From Polaribacter gangjinensis (GTDB lineage Bacteria > Bacteroidota > Bacteroidia > Flavobacteriales > Flavobacteriaceae): a stretch of DNA of 64,000 nucleotides. Of this stretch, positions 1-8,872 are shown piece after piece. The stretch's first letter is position 1. Each line of letters starts with the position of its first letter. Made by a program: the position numbers and the translations under genes. The DNA lies in NCBI RefSeq assembly GCF_038024125.1, contig NZ_CP150662.1:1319501-1383500 (forward strand), read 5' to 3'. The notes below the pieces were generated by a model. That model did not search any database. It worked only from the letters and a program-made list of their open reading frames with translations, and was not told the DNA's origin.

Positions 1-2151
1 ATTTTTACTTCTTTAGGACATATTTACAAAAAAACATTGCCTGATGGAATTCCGACAAGAATCACAAATTTGACTGATTTTGAAGCAGAACCTAGTTTTT
101 CAGTAGATGGAAAATCAGTCGTTTTTGTTACTTGGAATGATGAAAATTCAGGTGCTATTTACACCGTAAATTTAGACGGTTCAGAATTGAAAAAAATTTC
201 CCAAGAAAAAGGGATTTACAGAATGCCAACTTACAACAATTCAGGAACAAAAATGGCTTTTGTAAAAGAAGAAGGAAACAGTGACCAAGGTTTTGATTAC
301 ACTAAAAATACCGGAATTTATATCGCAAATGCAGATGGCTCTGAAGCTAAATTAGTTTCAAAAACAGGAGAATTTCCTCAATTTTCTGCAGATGACAAAC
401 GCATTTTCTTTCAAACTGGAGGAGAGTTTTTTGGAGGTTTGACCAAAAAATTAATGAGTGTTGATTTGCAAGGAAAAGAAGAACGAAGTCATATTTCTTC
501 AAAATTGGCAAACAGATTAGTGCCTAGCAAAGACAACAATTGGATTGCGTTTATCCATTTGCACAAATTGTTTATGGCTCCTTTAGTGATGAATGGTTCA
601 GAAATTAATGTTGACCAAAATTCACAATTTGTAAAAGTAGAAAGCTTGTCAAAAAATGCAGGAATCAATTTGCATTGGAATCAAAAAAATGACAAAGTTT
701 TTTGGACTTTGGGTGACAAATATTATTCAAAATCTATTGTAAACAATACCACAAATCCGTTTGTAAAAACGAATTTAGTTGCTGAAGAAGCATCAGGAAT
801 TGACATCAATTTAAAAGTAACATCAGATATTCCTGAAGGACGAATTGCCTTTAAAAATGCACGAATCATCACTATGAATGACAATGAGGTAATTGAAAAT
901 GGCACTATTATCATCCATAAAAATAAAATCGAAAAAGTTGGAAATACCAATGATATCACGATTCCTTCAGATGCAAAAGTCTATAACATGAATGGCAAAA
1001 CTATTATGCCAGGAATGGTGGATGTTCATGCGCATGTGGGTGCTTTTAGAAATGGATTGAGCACTCAAAAACATTGGCAATTTTATGCAAATTTGGCATT
1101 TGGTGTAACTACTTCTCATGATCCTTCTGTACATACAGCTGCTGCATTTACTTTAGAAGAACTACAAAAAAATGGACAAACAGTTGGACCTAGAATGTTT
1201 TCAACAGGCTTTATTTTATATGGTGCTGAAGGCGATTTTAAAGCCGTAATCAATAATTTAGAAGATGCTCGTTTTGCGATTGCAAGAACCAAAGCTTTTG
1301 GCGCAAAATCAATCAAAAGTTACAATCAACCAAGAAGAGAACAACGTCAACAAATCATGCAAGCTGCTAAAGAATTTGGCGTAAATGTAGTGCCTGAAGG
1401 AGGTTCAAATTTCTATGCGAACATGAGTATGATTTTTGATGGCCACACAGGAATTGAACATAATATCCCTGTAAATCCGGTTTATAAGGATGTTTTATCA
1501 CTCTGGAAAAACAGTAAAACTGGCTATACACCTACGCTGATTGTAAATTATGGAGGTATGAATGGTGAGTTTGAATTTTATCAAAAAATGAATGTTTGGG
1601 AAAATGAAACTTTGTTAAAATACACACCAAGATTTGTAGTTGACACACGTGCAAGACATAGAACTATGGTTCCTGAAGAAGAATATGAAAATGGGCATAT
1701 TTTAACCTCAAAAACCGTAACAGATTTAGCAAAATTAGGCGTAAAAGTCAATTTAGGCGCACATGGACAATTGCAAGGATTGGGCGCTCATTGGGAATTG
1801 TGGATGTTGCAACAAGGTGGTTTATCCAATCATGAAGCGTTGAAAGCTGCAACAATAAATGGCGCACATTATATTGGAGTTGGAGATGAATTGGGTTCTT
1901 TAGAAAAAGGAAAATTAGCGGATTTAATCATCTTGGATAAAAACCCTTTAGAAGACATAAAAAACTCAAATTCAGTAATTTATACGATGATTAATGGTCG
2001 TTTATACGATGTAAAAACCATGAACGAAATTGGTAATTATGATGTGAAACGCAGCCAATTTTATTTTGAAATGAATGGTTATAATGAAGGAGTTCCTTTG
2101 AATTTAAAAACGAATAGTTTTACAATTCCGAATTGTAGTTGTCATGAGTAA
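1..2151 (+). CDS. Amidohydrolase with N-terminal TolB-like beta-propeller, 5'-truncated by window
   Basis: The reading frame is open from base 1, and the first possible initiator inside the window is only a TTG at 37, so the true start lies upstream. The first 270 or so visible residues carry WD40/TolB-type repeats (phrases such as PSFSVDGKSVVF and PQFSADDKRIFF). An amidohydrolase (imidazolonepropionase/dihydroorotase-like) domain follows, with the metal motif HAH at residues 343-345 counted from base 1, a GVTTSHDP strand, and the C-terminal ALKAATINGAHYIG / GSLEKGKLADLIILD signature. Such fusions are usually exported metal-dependent hydrolases or dipeptidases. The substrate is unknown and the signal peptide would be outside the window. 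It ends 9 bases from the convergent cyclo-ligase gene. Confidence 0.85.
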   Translation: MFTSLGHIYKKTLPDGIPTRITNLTDFEAEPSFSVDGKSVVFVTWNDENSGAIYTVNLDGSELKKISQEKGIYRMPTYNNSGTKMAFVKEEGNSDQGFDYTKNTGIYIANADGSEAKLVSKTGEFPQFSADDKRIFFQTGGEFFGGLTKKLMSVDLQGKEERSHISSKLANRLVPSKDNNWIAFIHLHKLFMAPLVMNGSEINVDQNSQFVKVESLSKNAGINLHWNQKNDKVFWTLGDKYYSKSIVNNTTNPFVKTNLVAEEASGIDINLKVTSDIPEGRIAFKNARIITMNDNEVIENGTIIIHKNKIEKVGNTNDITIPSDAKVYNMNGKTIMPGMVDVHAHVGAFRNGLSTQKHWQFYANLAFGVTTSHDPSVHTAAAFTLEELQKNGQTVGPRMFSTGFILYGAEGDFKAVINNLEDARFAIARTKAFGAKSIKSYNQPRREQRQQIMQAAKEFGVNVVPEGGSNFYANMSMIFDGHTGIEHNIPVNPVYKDVLSLWKNSKTGYTPTLIVNYGGMNGEFEFYQKMNVWENETLLKYTPRFVVDTRARHRTMVPEEEYENGHILTSKTVTDLAKLGVKVNLGAHGQLQGLGAHWELWMLQQGGLSNHEALKAATINGAHYIGVGDELGSLEKGKLADLIILDKNPLEDIKNSNSVIYTMINGRLYDVKTMNEIGNYDVKRSQFYFEMNGYNEGVPLNLKTNSFTIPNCSCHE

Positions 2152-2160
2152 TTGATTTTA

Positions 2161-2709
2161 TTACTTTGGATACAATACCAAATCCAAAGGAATATCAAAC
2201 TCATTAATATCCTTAATTTCAGAAATAGGTTTAAAGAAATTTAAACCTATTTTTTTACAGTTGGGTCTGCAATTACTTAAAAATCGGTCATAAAAGCCTT
2301 TGCCATAACCAATTCTGTGATGTTGTTTATCCGAAATTAAAAGAGGAACAAAAACCAAGTCAATGTCATTCTCTGATACTTCAATGGCATCTTTAGGTTC
2401 AGGAATTCCATAATGATTGATTGCTAATTCAGTATCTTCTTCTAGATAAAAATGAGTTAAGGAATTGTTTTTAAAATTAGTTTTAGGAACAACTATTTTT
2501 ATGTTTTTAGTTCTAAAATAGTTGATTATTGGGCTTGTGTTTATCTCATTAAACTTTTCTAAACTTAAAAAGATATGAATAATTTTAACATCAGAAATAT
2601 CCAAATTATAAATTTGCTGATAGATATTTTCTTGTAAAAAGTTCTTTTCAGCAGATGATAAATTCTCTCTTTTTTGTTTATATGTTGCTCTGAGTTGCTT
2701 TTTATTCAC
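2161..2709 (-). CDS. 5-formyltetrahydrofolate cyclo-ligase
   Basis: This ATP-dependent cytosolic enzyme converts 5-formyl-THF to 5,10-methenyl-THF, returning the storage or inhibitory folate to the one-carbon pool. The 182 residues match the family length. The N-terminus is basic (KKQLRATYKQKR) and the C-terminal half has the family signature GYGKGFYDRFL around residue 135, which binds the phosphate. It lies 13 bases downstream of the FAD dehydrogenase gene on the same strand, so it is probably the last cistron of the hydroxyproline operon. The functional link is not obvious, and read-through of a housekeeping gene is equally likely. Confidence 0.93.
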   Translation of the reverse strand: MNKKQLRATYKQKRENLSSAEKNFLQENIYQQIYNLDISDVKIIHIFLSLEKFNEINTSPIINYFRTKNIKIVVPKTNFKNNSLTHFYLEEDTELAINHYGIPEPKDAIEVSENDIDLVFVPLLISDKQHHRIGYGKGFYDRFLSNCRPNCKKIGLNFFKPISEIKDINEFDIPLDLVLYPK

Positions 2710-2722
2710 TGTAAAATCAATT

Positions 2723-3967
2723 TTAAAATTTTCTCTCCACAGAAAATGGTTGAATATCTAAAGATGTTTTTTTATTATCAATAATTTCCGAAACTAATTT
2801 TCCAGTTACAGGTCCCAAACTCCAACCCATCATGGCATGTCCTGAGGCAATTGTTGCATTTTTGACGGATGAAATTCTTCCAATAAATGGCAATCCATCA
2901 GGAGAACAAGGTCGCAAACCACATTGTGCTGTAGCTTTTTCTTCTTGATAAATTTTCAAATCATTATAATAATTTTCAGCGGCATTTGCAATTGCATTTA
3001 CACGAACTGGATTTATGGTATGATTGATGCCGCCAATTTCCATTGTTCCTGCAAAACGTGTAAATCCGTTCATAGGTGTTACTGCTACTTTTGCCTCCAT
3101 CAAAATTGCTGGAATGCTAATATTGGTTGTTCTTTCAACATTGATTCTATATCCTTTTCCTGCTTGAATTGGAATGGATATTCCTAATTTTTTAACCAAT
3201 TCTTGAGTCCAAGAACCAGCTGCAATAACGAATTCATCCGCTTTAAATTCTTGATTTTTTGTTTTGACAGCAGATATTTTATCACCTGAAATTTGCAGTT
3301 CTTCAATGGTTTGATTTTCTAAAATTGAAACTCCATTTTTTAATAAATATGATTTTAATTGAGGCATAAATTCATTAGGAGTCATGTGCGCATCTGAATG
3401 ATAATATACAGCACCTTTGATATTTAAATCGATATTTTTTTCAATTTTTTGAACTTCTTCTTTTGATAAATTTTCGACTTTCAAACCCAATTCAATGGCT
3501 TTTTTTCCAACATTCCACTCTTCTTCTCCAGCTTTGTCGGTTTTGTAAAACATCATCAAACCTTTGTGTTCGTAGAAAAAATCAAAATCCTTGGATGTTT
3601 GCATTTCTTCATATAATGTCCTGCTAATCAAATTCATATCTTTTAAAACAGGAATGGAACTAGCCACTTTTGTTGCAGTTGCCGATTTTTTAAAAGCAAT
3701 TGCCCATTTAAAAAAATCCAAATCAAAACGTGGTTTTACATAAAATGGACTTGCTGGATTAAACATCCATTTTATCCCTTTTGTAATGATTCCTGGAGCA
3801 GCCAATGAAATTATATGACTTGGTGTAATATATCCTGCGTTTACATAAGATGCACCACTTGAAAAATCAGATTGGTCAATAACAGTAACTTGATGACCTT
3901 CTTTTTGGAGATAATATGCCGAACATAAACCTATTATTCCACCACCTATAATGATACAATGTTTCAT
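2723..3967 (-). CDS. FAD-dependent D-amino acid dehydrogenase, probable D-hydroxyproline dehydrogenase
   Basis: A 414-residue DadA/DAO-fold flavoprotein. The Rossmann FAD motif GGGIIGLCSAYYL lies at residues 8-20, and the C-terminal FAD-binding segment (GLRPCSPDGLPFIG, then SGHAMMGWSLGPVTG) lies near 350-390. In hydroxyproline catabolism this enzyme oxidises cis-4-hydroxy-D-proline to 1-pyrroline-4-hydroxy-2-carboxylate and passes electrons to the respiratory chain. That role is inferred from the adjacent epimerase, deaminase and semialdehyde dehydrogenase. On its own the protein could act on other D-amino acids or sarcosine. The start codon directly abuts the arm of an inverted repeat (3968-3988), so this gene has no private leader and is read from the upstream operon. 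Confidence 0.85.
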   Translation of the reverse strand: MKHCIIIGGGIIGLCSAYYLQKEGHQVTVIDQSDFSSGASYVNAGYITPSHIISLAAPGIITKGIKWMFNPASPFYVKPRFDLDFFKWAIAFKKSATATKVASSIPVLKDMNLISRTLYEEMQTSKDFDFFYEHKGLMMFYKTDKAGEEEWNVGKKAIELGLKVENLSKEEVQKIEKNIDLNIKGAVYYHSDAHMTPNEFMPQLKSYLLKNGVSILENQTIEELQISGDKISAVKTKNQEFKADEFVIAAGSWTQELVKKLGISIPIQAGKGYRINVERTTNISIPAILMEAKVAVTPMNGFTRFAGTMEIGGINHTINPVRVNAIANAAENYYNDLKIYQEEKATAQCGLRPCSPDGLPFIGRISSVKNATIASGHAMMGWSLGPVTGKLVSEIIDNKKTSLDIQPFSVERKF

Positions 3968-3988
3968 TGATTTAATGATTTAATGAAT
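3968..3988 (+). repeat. Left inverted arm of cassette 1
   Basis: The arm consists of two copies of TGATTTAA followed by TGAAT. It is the exact reverse complement of 4404-4424 and starts at the base after the dehydrogenase ATG (read on the minus strand). Confidence 0.85.
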
Positions 3989-3999
3989 GATTGAATGAA

Positions 4000-4362
4000 T
4001 TAGTTATTGCCTGCATTTTTTCTGGCTTTAGACATTATTTTTAATATTTCTAATGTTTCGTTAATCAATGGATCAATAGTTTCTGATGAAGCAAAATTTG
4101 CCTCTTTTAATATTTCTAACCAAAATAAAGTTTCATCTGCTTCTTCAACAACAATGCTTATTTTTGAAAAAAATTCTTTTTGAGATCGAGCAATACAAGT
4201 CGCTCTATAATTTGCAGCAGTAGATGTAACAGACCTAATTAATTGTCTTCCAATTATTCTTGTTGCATCAGTTTTTTGAATTTTATCATACATATGAATT
4301 ACATCAATTGCTAACTGTTTAGTTCTCTGTTTTAAAACTTCAATAAAATCTGATTTATTCAT
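4000..4362 (-). CDS. Four-helix-bundle (S23/Avd-like) protein, copy 1
   Basis: A 120-residue, mostly helical protein with the family core IRSVTSTAANYRATCIARS at residues 42-60, then a helix rich in acidic residues (SKISIVVEEADETLFWLEIL). This resembles the four-helix-bundle family that includes proteins encoded by 23S rRNA intervening sequences and the Avd accessory protein of diversity-generating retroelements. Those relatives are basic, nucleic-acid-associated pentamers. No catalytic motif is present. It shares operon orientation with the hydroxyproline genes but has no evident metabolic role. It is enclosed by inverted repeats. It is only distantly similar to the two other copies in the window, so these are not recent duplicates. 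Confidence 0.85.
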   Translation of the reverse strand: MNKSDFIEVLKQRTKQLAIDVIHMYDKIQKTDATRIIGRQLIRSVTSTAANYRATCIARSQKEFFSKISIVVEEADETLFWLEILKEANFASSETIDPLINETLEILKIMSKARKNAGNN

Positions 4363-4403
4363 AAATTTTCATTTAATTTTTCCATTAAATCATTTTCAAA
4401 TTA

Positions 4404-4424
4404 ATTCATTAAATCATTAAATCA
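4404..4424 (-). repeat. Right inverted arm of cassette 1
   Basis: Exact 21-base reverse complement of 3968-3988, ending two bases before the epimerase stop codon. Extra partial units (TTAAATCA-like) lie at 4383-4396. Confidence 0.85.
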
Positions 4425-4426
4425 CA

Positions 4427-5437
4427 CTAAATAACACTAAATCCATAGGCATATGGATCATCTTCTGTATCTATTGTAATGGTATTTTGACCATAAATTT
4501 TTGCCCAACCTTGAATACTTGGAATGATTGCCAATTTTTCATTGACAGTAGTTTCCTCTTCAACACAACCAATAAAAGTACTTCCAATAAAGCTTTCATG
4601 GATGAATTTTTCACCCACTTTAAGTATTCCTTTAGCATACAATTGCGCCAATCTTGCTGATGTTCCTGTGCCACAAGGACTTCTATCAATCGCTTTTTCA
4701 CCATAAAAAACAGCATTTCTTCCATTAGAATTTAGATTGATTGGAGTTCCTGTCCATAATAAATGTGTTACATTTTTGATACTTTCATTTTCAGGATGCA
4801 CAAACCAATTTGGGTATTTTTGATTGATGCGCTCTCTAATTATTTGCGAATATTGAATGATTTTTGATGCTGTAAAATCTTGAACTCCAGAGAAGTTTTT
4901 TTGAGGATCTACAATCGCATAAAAATTTCCTCCATAAGCAACATCGAACGTAATTTCTCCTAATTCTGGACAATCAATCGTTAAATTTTCAGCAGCTAAA
5001 TAACTTTTCACATTAGTTAGTTTTACCCACTCAACTTTATTATTTTTTTGATGATATTCAATTTCAACCAAACCTGCAGGAGCTTCCATTTTGATTTTTC
5101 CAGGAATTTTTGGAGTGATTAATCCTTCTTCAATTGCAATGGTAATCGTGCCAATTGTTCCATGTCCACACATAGGCAAACAGCCTGAAGTTTCTATGAA
5201 TAATATCGAAAAATCATTTTCAGGATTGTGTGGAGGATACAAAATACTGCCACTCATCATGTCATGACCTCTTGGTTCAAACATTAAGCCTTTGCGAATC
5301 CAATCGAATTCTTTTAAAAAATGCAATCGCTTTTCGTTCATGGTTTTTCCCACCAAATCAGGACCTCCACTTTTTATTACTCTTACAGGATTTCCGCAAG
5401 TATGTGCATCAATACACACAAAAGTATGTTTACTCAT
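4427..5437 (-). CDS. 4-hydroxyproline 2-epimerase (proline racemase family)
   Basis: It interconverts trans-4-hydroxy-L-proline and cis-4-hydroxy-D-proline, the first step of hydroxyproline catabolism. Both catalytic cysteines expected in an epimerase are present: Cys90 in GCLPMCGHG and Cys255 in DRSPCGTGTSA. That excludes the related dehydratase subgroup, in which one is Thr. The conserved N-terminal DAHTCGNPVRVI motif is also seen. The length of 336 is standard. It overlaps the upstream peptidase gene by 8 bases and is followed by the four-helix-bundle cassette, then the dehydrogenase. A proline racemase is possible from family membership alone, but the full downstream pathway in the operon argues for hydroxyproline. 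Confidence 0.93.
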   Translation of the reverse strand: MSKHTFVCIDAHTCGNPVRVIKSGGPDLVGKTMNEKRLHFLKEFDWIRKGLMFEPRGHDMMSGSILYPPHNPENDFSILFIETSGCLPMCGHGTIGTITIAIEEGLITPKIPGKIKMEAPAGLVEIEYHQKNNKVEWVKLTNVKSYLAAENLTIDCPELGEITFDVAYGGNFYAIVDPQKNFSGVQDFTASKIIQYSQIIRERINQKYPNWFVHPENESIKNVTHLLWTGTPINLNSNGRNAVFYGEKAIDRSPCGTGTSARLAQLYAKGILKVGEKFIHESFIGSTFIGCVEEETTVNEKLAIIPSIQGWAKIYGQNTITIDTEDDPYAYGFSVI

Positions 5438-7166
5438 TTAAAACTCTTTGAATATAATTGAGAACTCGCTCTTCTAAAATGGCTAAAGAAACTGTTCCTT
5501 GTTCTAAAATAACTTCATGAAAATCTCTGATATTAAATTTATTTCCAAGGATTTTTTCGGCTTTTGTTCGTAATTCTCTGATTTTAATTTCTCCCATTTT
5601 ATAAGACAAGGCTTGTCCTGGCCAAGAAATATACCTGTCAGTTTCAGTATTGATTTCGTGTAATGAAAGCGCTGTATTTTCTGACATGTATTTGACAACT
5701 TGCTCTCTTGTCCAATTTTTTGCATGAATTCCTGTATCAACAACCAATCTGCAAGCACGCCACATTTCGTAAGTCAATTTTCCAAATTGTTCATAAGGTG
5801 TTGTGTATATTCCCATTTCATCTGCTAAAAATTCGGAATACAATCCCCAACCTTCACCATATGCAGAAAGATATAAATTTCGTCGAAATTGCGGAATAGA
5901 TTCTCCCAATTCATTGTTCAAACTGCCTTGTAAATGATGTCCTGGAACTGCTTCATGAACGGTTAATGCTGGTAATGTGTACAAAGTTCTACTTGGCAAA
6001 TCATAGGTATTTACCCAATAATAACCAGGTTCTGTGCTGTTTTTGGATGTTCCAATATAACGTCCACTTGTGTATTTTGGCGCAATTGCATCTGGTACAG
6101 GTGCAACTCCATAAGGTTTTCTTGGTAAGGTTTTGAAAAAACGTGGCAACTCAGCATCTACTCTTTTGGCAATATCTCTTGCAATCATCAAAATTTCTTT
6201 AGGAGTTTTTGCAAAAAACTGTGGATCAGTTCTTAAAAATTGAAAAAAATCAGCAAAACTTCCTTTAAAATTCAATTCCTGGATGATTTTTTCCATTTCA
6301 GCTTTGATTCTTGCTACTTCTTTCAATCCGATTTGATGAATATCTTCAGCTGTATATTGTTTACTTGTAGTGTAAAAATTAATTCTGTTTTGATAATACG
6401 CTGCTCCATTTGGGGTTTGTGAAACGCCTAGAGTGGTTCTGGTTTTTGGTAAATATTCCTTTTCAAAAAATGTCTTAATTCGTTGAAATTGTGGAACAAC
6501 TTTTTTCTCAATGGCATCTTTTGCTGCCAATAAAATAGAATCTTTTTGTTTTGCAGAGAGACTTTCAGGCAGTTTTAGAAATGGCTTATAAAAGGGACTT
6601 TTCCTAAAATCATCCACAATATGATCATTATAAGTAGATTCGTATCCAATAAAAATTACTTTTGGCTGTGAAACTCCTTTTTGCAAACCCTCTCTTAAAT
6701 TGACAAAATGTTGATCTACAAATATTGGCAACGCATTCAATTTATTCAAATACGCTTTTGCTTGCCATAAATTATTGATGGGTCTAATTTGATAATTTAA
6801 ACTGCTATGAAAACCAGCATCTGATAAAAGCGGATTTAAAAACCTTTCAAACTTGTAAAAATCAATGTCATCTTGCAAAACAAATTGCAATAATTTGCAA
6901 GAAATCTTTTCAGTTTCTGATAAGTCATCTAATTGAATGCACTCAAATTCTTTTAAAAGTGAGGTAGCAAAATCGGCTTCAGCTTTGTAATATTCTTTGG
7001 TGTAAAGCCCTAAAGGAAATTTTTGACGATCAAAACCTTCATGACTTTCATAAGTTTTGATAATTTTTTCAAGTTGTTTTTTTGATGATTCACATTTTTC
7101 ATTTGCATTTACAGTAGAATTGAAAACAACAAAAAAGAATAAAAAATAAGCTATCAGGTTTTTCAT
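5430..7166 (-). CDS. DUF885 family metallopeptidase, exported
   Basis: A 578-residue protein with a signal peptide (basic start, hydrophobic core at 5-18, NANE region). It has the DUF885 zinc motif HEAVPGHH at residues 404-411, followed by a helix with downstream acidic residues, and the family sequence GYYWVNTYDLPSRTLYTLPA just before it. Members are M1/M3-like peptidases of poorly known specificity. Its place inside the hydroxyproline operon, overlapping the dehydrogenase gene by 4 bases and the epimerase gene by 8, suggests it releases hydroxyproline from small peptides in the periplasm. That substrate is an inference from neighbourhood. Confidence 0.85.
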   Translation of the reverse strand: MKNLIAYFLFFFVVFNSTVNANEKCESSKKQLEKIIKTYESHEGFDRQKFPLGLYTKEYYKAEADFATSLLKEFECIQLDDLSETEKISCKLLQFVLQDDIDFYKFERFLNPLLSDAGFHSSLNYQIRPINNLWQAKAYLNKLNALPIFVDQHFVNLREGLQKGVSQPKVIFIGYESTYNDHIVDDFRKSPFYKPFLKLPESLSAKQKDSILLAAKDAIEKKVVPQFQRIKTFFEKEYLPKTRTTLGVSQTPNGAAYYQNRINFYTTSKQYTAEDIHQIGLKEVARIKAEMEKIIQELNFKGSFADFFQFLRTDPQFFAKTPKEILMIARDIAKRVDAELPRFFKTLPRKPYGVAPVPDAIAPKYTSGRYIGTSKNSTEPGYYWVNTYDLPSRTLYTLPALTVHEAVPGHHLQGSLNNELGESIPQFRRNLYLSAYGEGWGLYSEFLADEMGIYTTPYEQFGKLTYEMWRACRLVVDTGIHAKNWTREQVVKYMSENTALSLHEINTETDRYISWPGQALSYKMGEIKIRELRTKAEKILGNKFNIRDFHEVILEQGTVSLAILEERVLNYIQRVLNE

Positions 7167-8752
7167 AAGTATATTTTTTCAGTGGTGCTAATTCCGTCAA
7201 CTTTTCTAATAATTCCTAACGGATTTTCATTTTGCAATTCTTTTGGCAACAATTCATTAGGCCAATCTTGGTAAGAAAAAGGACGAACCCAACGTTTGAT
7301 GGAATTCACACCAACAGCAGTAAATCTGCTATCAGTAGAAGCTGGATATGGACCACCATGAACCATAGATTCACATACTTCAACACCAGTTGGCACACCA
7401 TTGAAAATGATGCGTCCAACTCTATTTTGCAACGCTGAAATGATGTTTTGATAATCCTCAATTTCTTGATCAGCTGCAATTATAGTTCCTGTCAATTGCC
7501 CTTCTAAATGAGCAATTACGTTTTCCAATTCAGCTTCATTTTCACATTGAACAACCATAGAAAAAGGACCAAAAACCTCCAAATGCAACGTTGGATTTTC
7601 TAAAAAAGTAGCTCCATCAACACTTACAATTGCTTGTTGAGCAAAATTATCTGAAACTTCTGAATCATAATTTGCAACTATTGAAACGTTTTTTTGAGAA
7701 ATGATTTTGGATTTATTTACTTCATATCCATTTTTAATATTCGGATGCAACATGCAAGTAGGTTGAATTTTTAGGATTTCTTCTGATAAATTTTCTATAA
7801 AACTAGTTAAAGCATCACTTTTAATTCCCAATAACAAACCTGGATTAGTGCAAAATTGTCCTGTTCCTAAAGTGATTGAATTAGCATAGGTTTTTGCAAT
7901 TTCTTGATGTCTATTCTTTAAAGCATTTGGTAAAATTACAACTGGATTGATACTGCCCATTTCAGCAAAAACGGGAATTGGTTCCTCTCTTTTAGCAGCT
8001 AAATCGTACAAAGCTCTTCCTCCTTTGATGCTTCCTGTAAATCCAACAGCTTTTACTTTTTGATGTGAAACTAATTGCTGGCCAACTTCAATTCCGCTTG
8101 AATTTAAATTGGAAAAAACTCCATTAGGCATGCCTGTTTTTTGCGCAGCTTTTACAATTGCTAAAGCCACTAAACTTCCTGTTCCAGCATGCATTGGGTG
8201 CGATTTTACAATTACAGGACAACCTGCAGCCAATGCAGCAGCTGAATCTCCTCCTGCAGTTGAATATGCCAATGGAAAATTACTAGCACCAAAAACAACG
8301 ACTGGTCCTAAAGGAATGAGCATTTTTCTGATGTCTGATTTTGGCAATGGCTCTCTTTTAGGTTGGGCCAAATCAATAGTTGCTTCTAACCAAGAACCTT
8401 CTGCTACTAAATTTGCAAAACTTCGCAATTGCCCAACAGTTCTACCTCTTTCTCCAAGCGCTCTTGCTTCTGGCAAACCAGTTTCTGAACAATACATGTT
8501 AATCAATTCTTGATCTAAAGCTAATATTTCATCTGCAATTGCATTTAAAAAAGCCGCTTTTTTAGCACCTGAAATTTTACTGTATTCTTTGAAAGCTATG
8601 TAAGCAAGCGAAACTGCTTCATCAATTTCATCAGGAGTTGCTTCTACAAAAACGGTATCGTTTTCTTGGTCTAATTCAGGATTAAACGTTTTAAATGTTT
8701 TATTCCCTTTGGCTGATACTTGATTTCCTATGTAGTTTTTTCCTGTAATCAT
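7163..8752 (-). CDS. 2,5-dioxovalerate (alpha-ketoglutaric semialdehyde) dehydrogenase
   Basis: An NAD(P)-dependent aldehyde dehydrogenase of 529 residues. The general-base Glu264 lies in FAEMGSINP and the catalytic Cys301 in GTGQFCTNPG. The coenzyme-binding GFTGSIKGG loop precedes them, and an N-terminal GASNFPLAYSTAGGD segment is typical of the ketoglutarate-semialdehyde branch. It oxidises 2,5-dioxopentanoate to 2-oxoglutarate, the last step of hydroxyproline (and pentose or glucarate) oxidation. A 120-base gap separates it from the upstream deaminase gene, and a weak -7-like box (TAAATTTA) lies in that gap. It overlaps the downstream peptidase gene by 4 bases (ATGA). Confidence 0.9.
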   Translation of the reverse strand: MITGKNYIGNQVSAKGNKTFKTFNPELDQENDTVFVEATPDEIDEAVSLAYIAFKEYSKISGAKKAAFLNAIADEILALDQELINMYCSETGLPEARALGERGRTVGQLRSFANLVAEGSWLEATIDLAQPKREPLPKSDIRKMLIPLGPVVVFGASNFPLAYSTAGGDSAAALAAGCPVIVKSHPMHAGTGSLVALAIVKAAQKTGMPNGVFSNLNSSGIEVGQQLVSHQKVKAVGFTGSIKGGRALYDLAAKREEPIPVFAEMGSINPVVILPNALKNRHQEIAKTYANSITLGTGQFCTNPGLLLGIKSDALTSFIENLSEEILKIQPTCMLHPNIKNGYEVNKSKIISQKNVSIVANYDSEVSDNFAQQAIVSVDGATFLENPTLHLEVFGPFSMVVQCENEAELENVIAHLEGQLTGTIIAADQEIEDYQNIISALQNRVGRIIFNGVPTGVEVCESMVHGGPYPASTDSRFTAVGVNSIKRWVRPFSYQDWPNELLPKELQNENPLGIIRKVDGISTTEKIYL

Positions 8753-8872
8753 CTTTACTTTTTTTCTAAATGAACTTTTGTAAATTTACTATTTTGTAAG
8801 TGTTTTTATGATGAGTGTATCTGTGATTATTGTTTAAAATGAAAATTTGTCATTTGCGATTTTTTTAAAAAA

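Larger units (their letters stand above)
3968..4424 (-). mobile_element. Four-helix-bundle cassette 1 with 21-bp terminal inverted repeats (candidate element)
   Basis: A 457-bp segment is inserted exactly between the epimerase stop (4427) and the dehydrogenase start (3967). Its ends are a perfect 21-bp inverted repeat, 3968-3988 against 4404-4424, built of an 8-bp unit (TGATTTAA). Further degenerate copies lie inward (3989-4000, 4369-4396). It encodes one protein, 4000-4362. No transposase and no clear target-site duplication are visible. That it is mobile is an inference from the architecture, repeated at two other loci in the window. Confidence 0.5.

Noticed and set aside
5504..5758. Open frames overlapping the DUF885 gene and other long genes in alternative frames or opposite strand
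   Set aside because: They lie entirely within well-supported genes, lack family motifs and have the low-complexity composition expected of shadow frames in AT-rich DNA.
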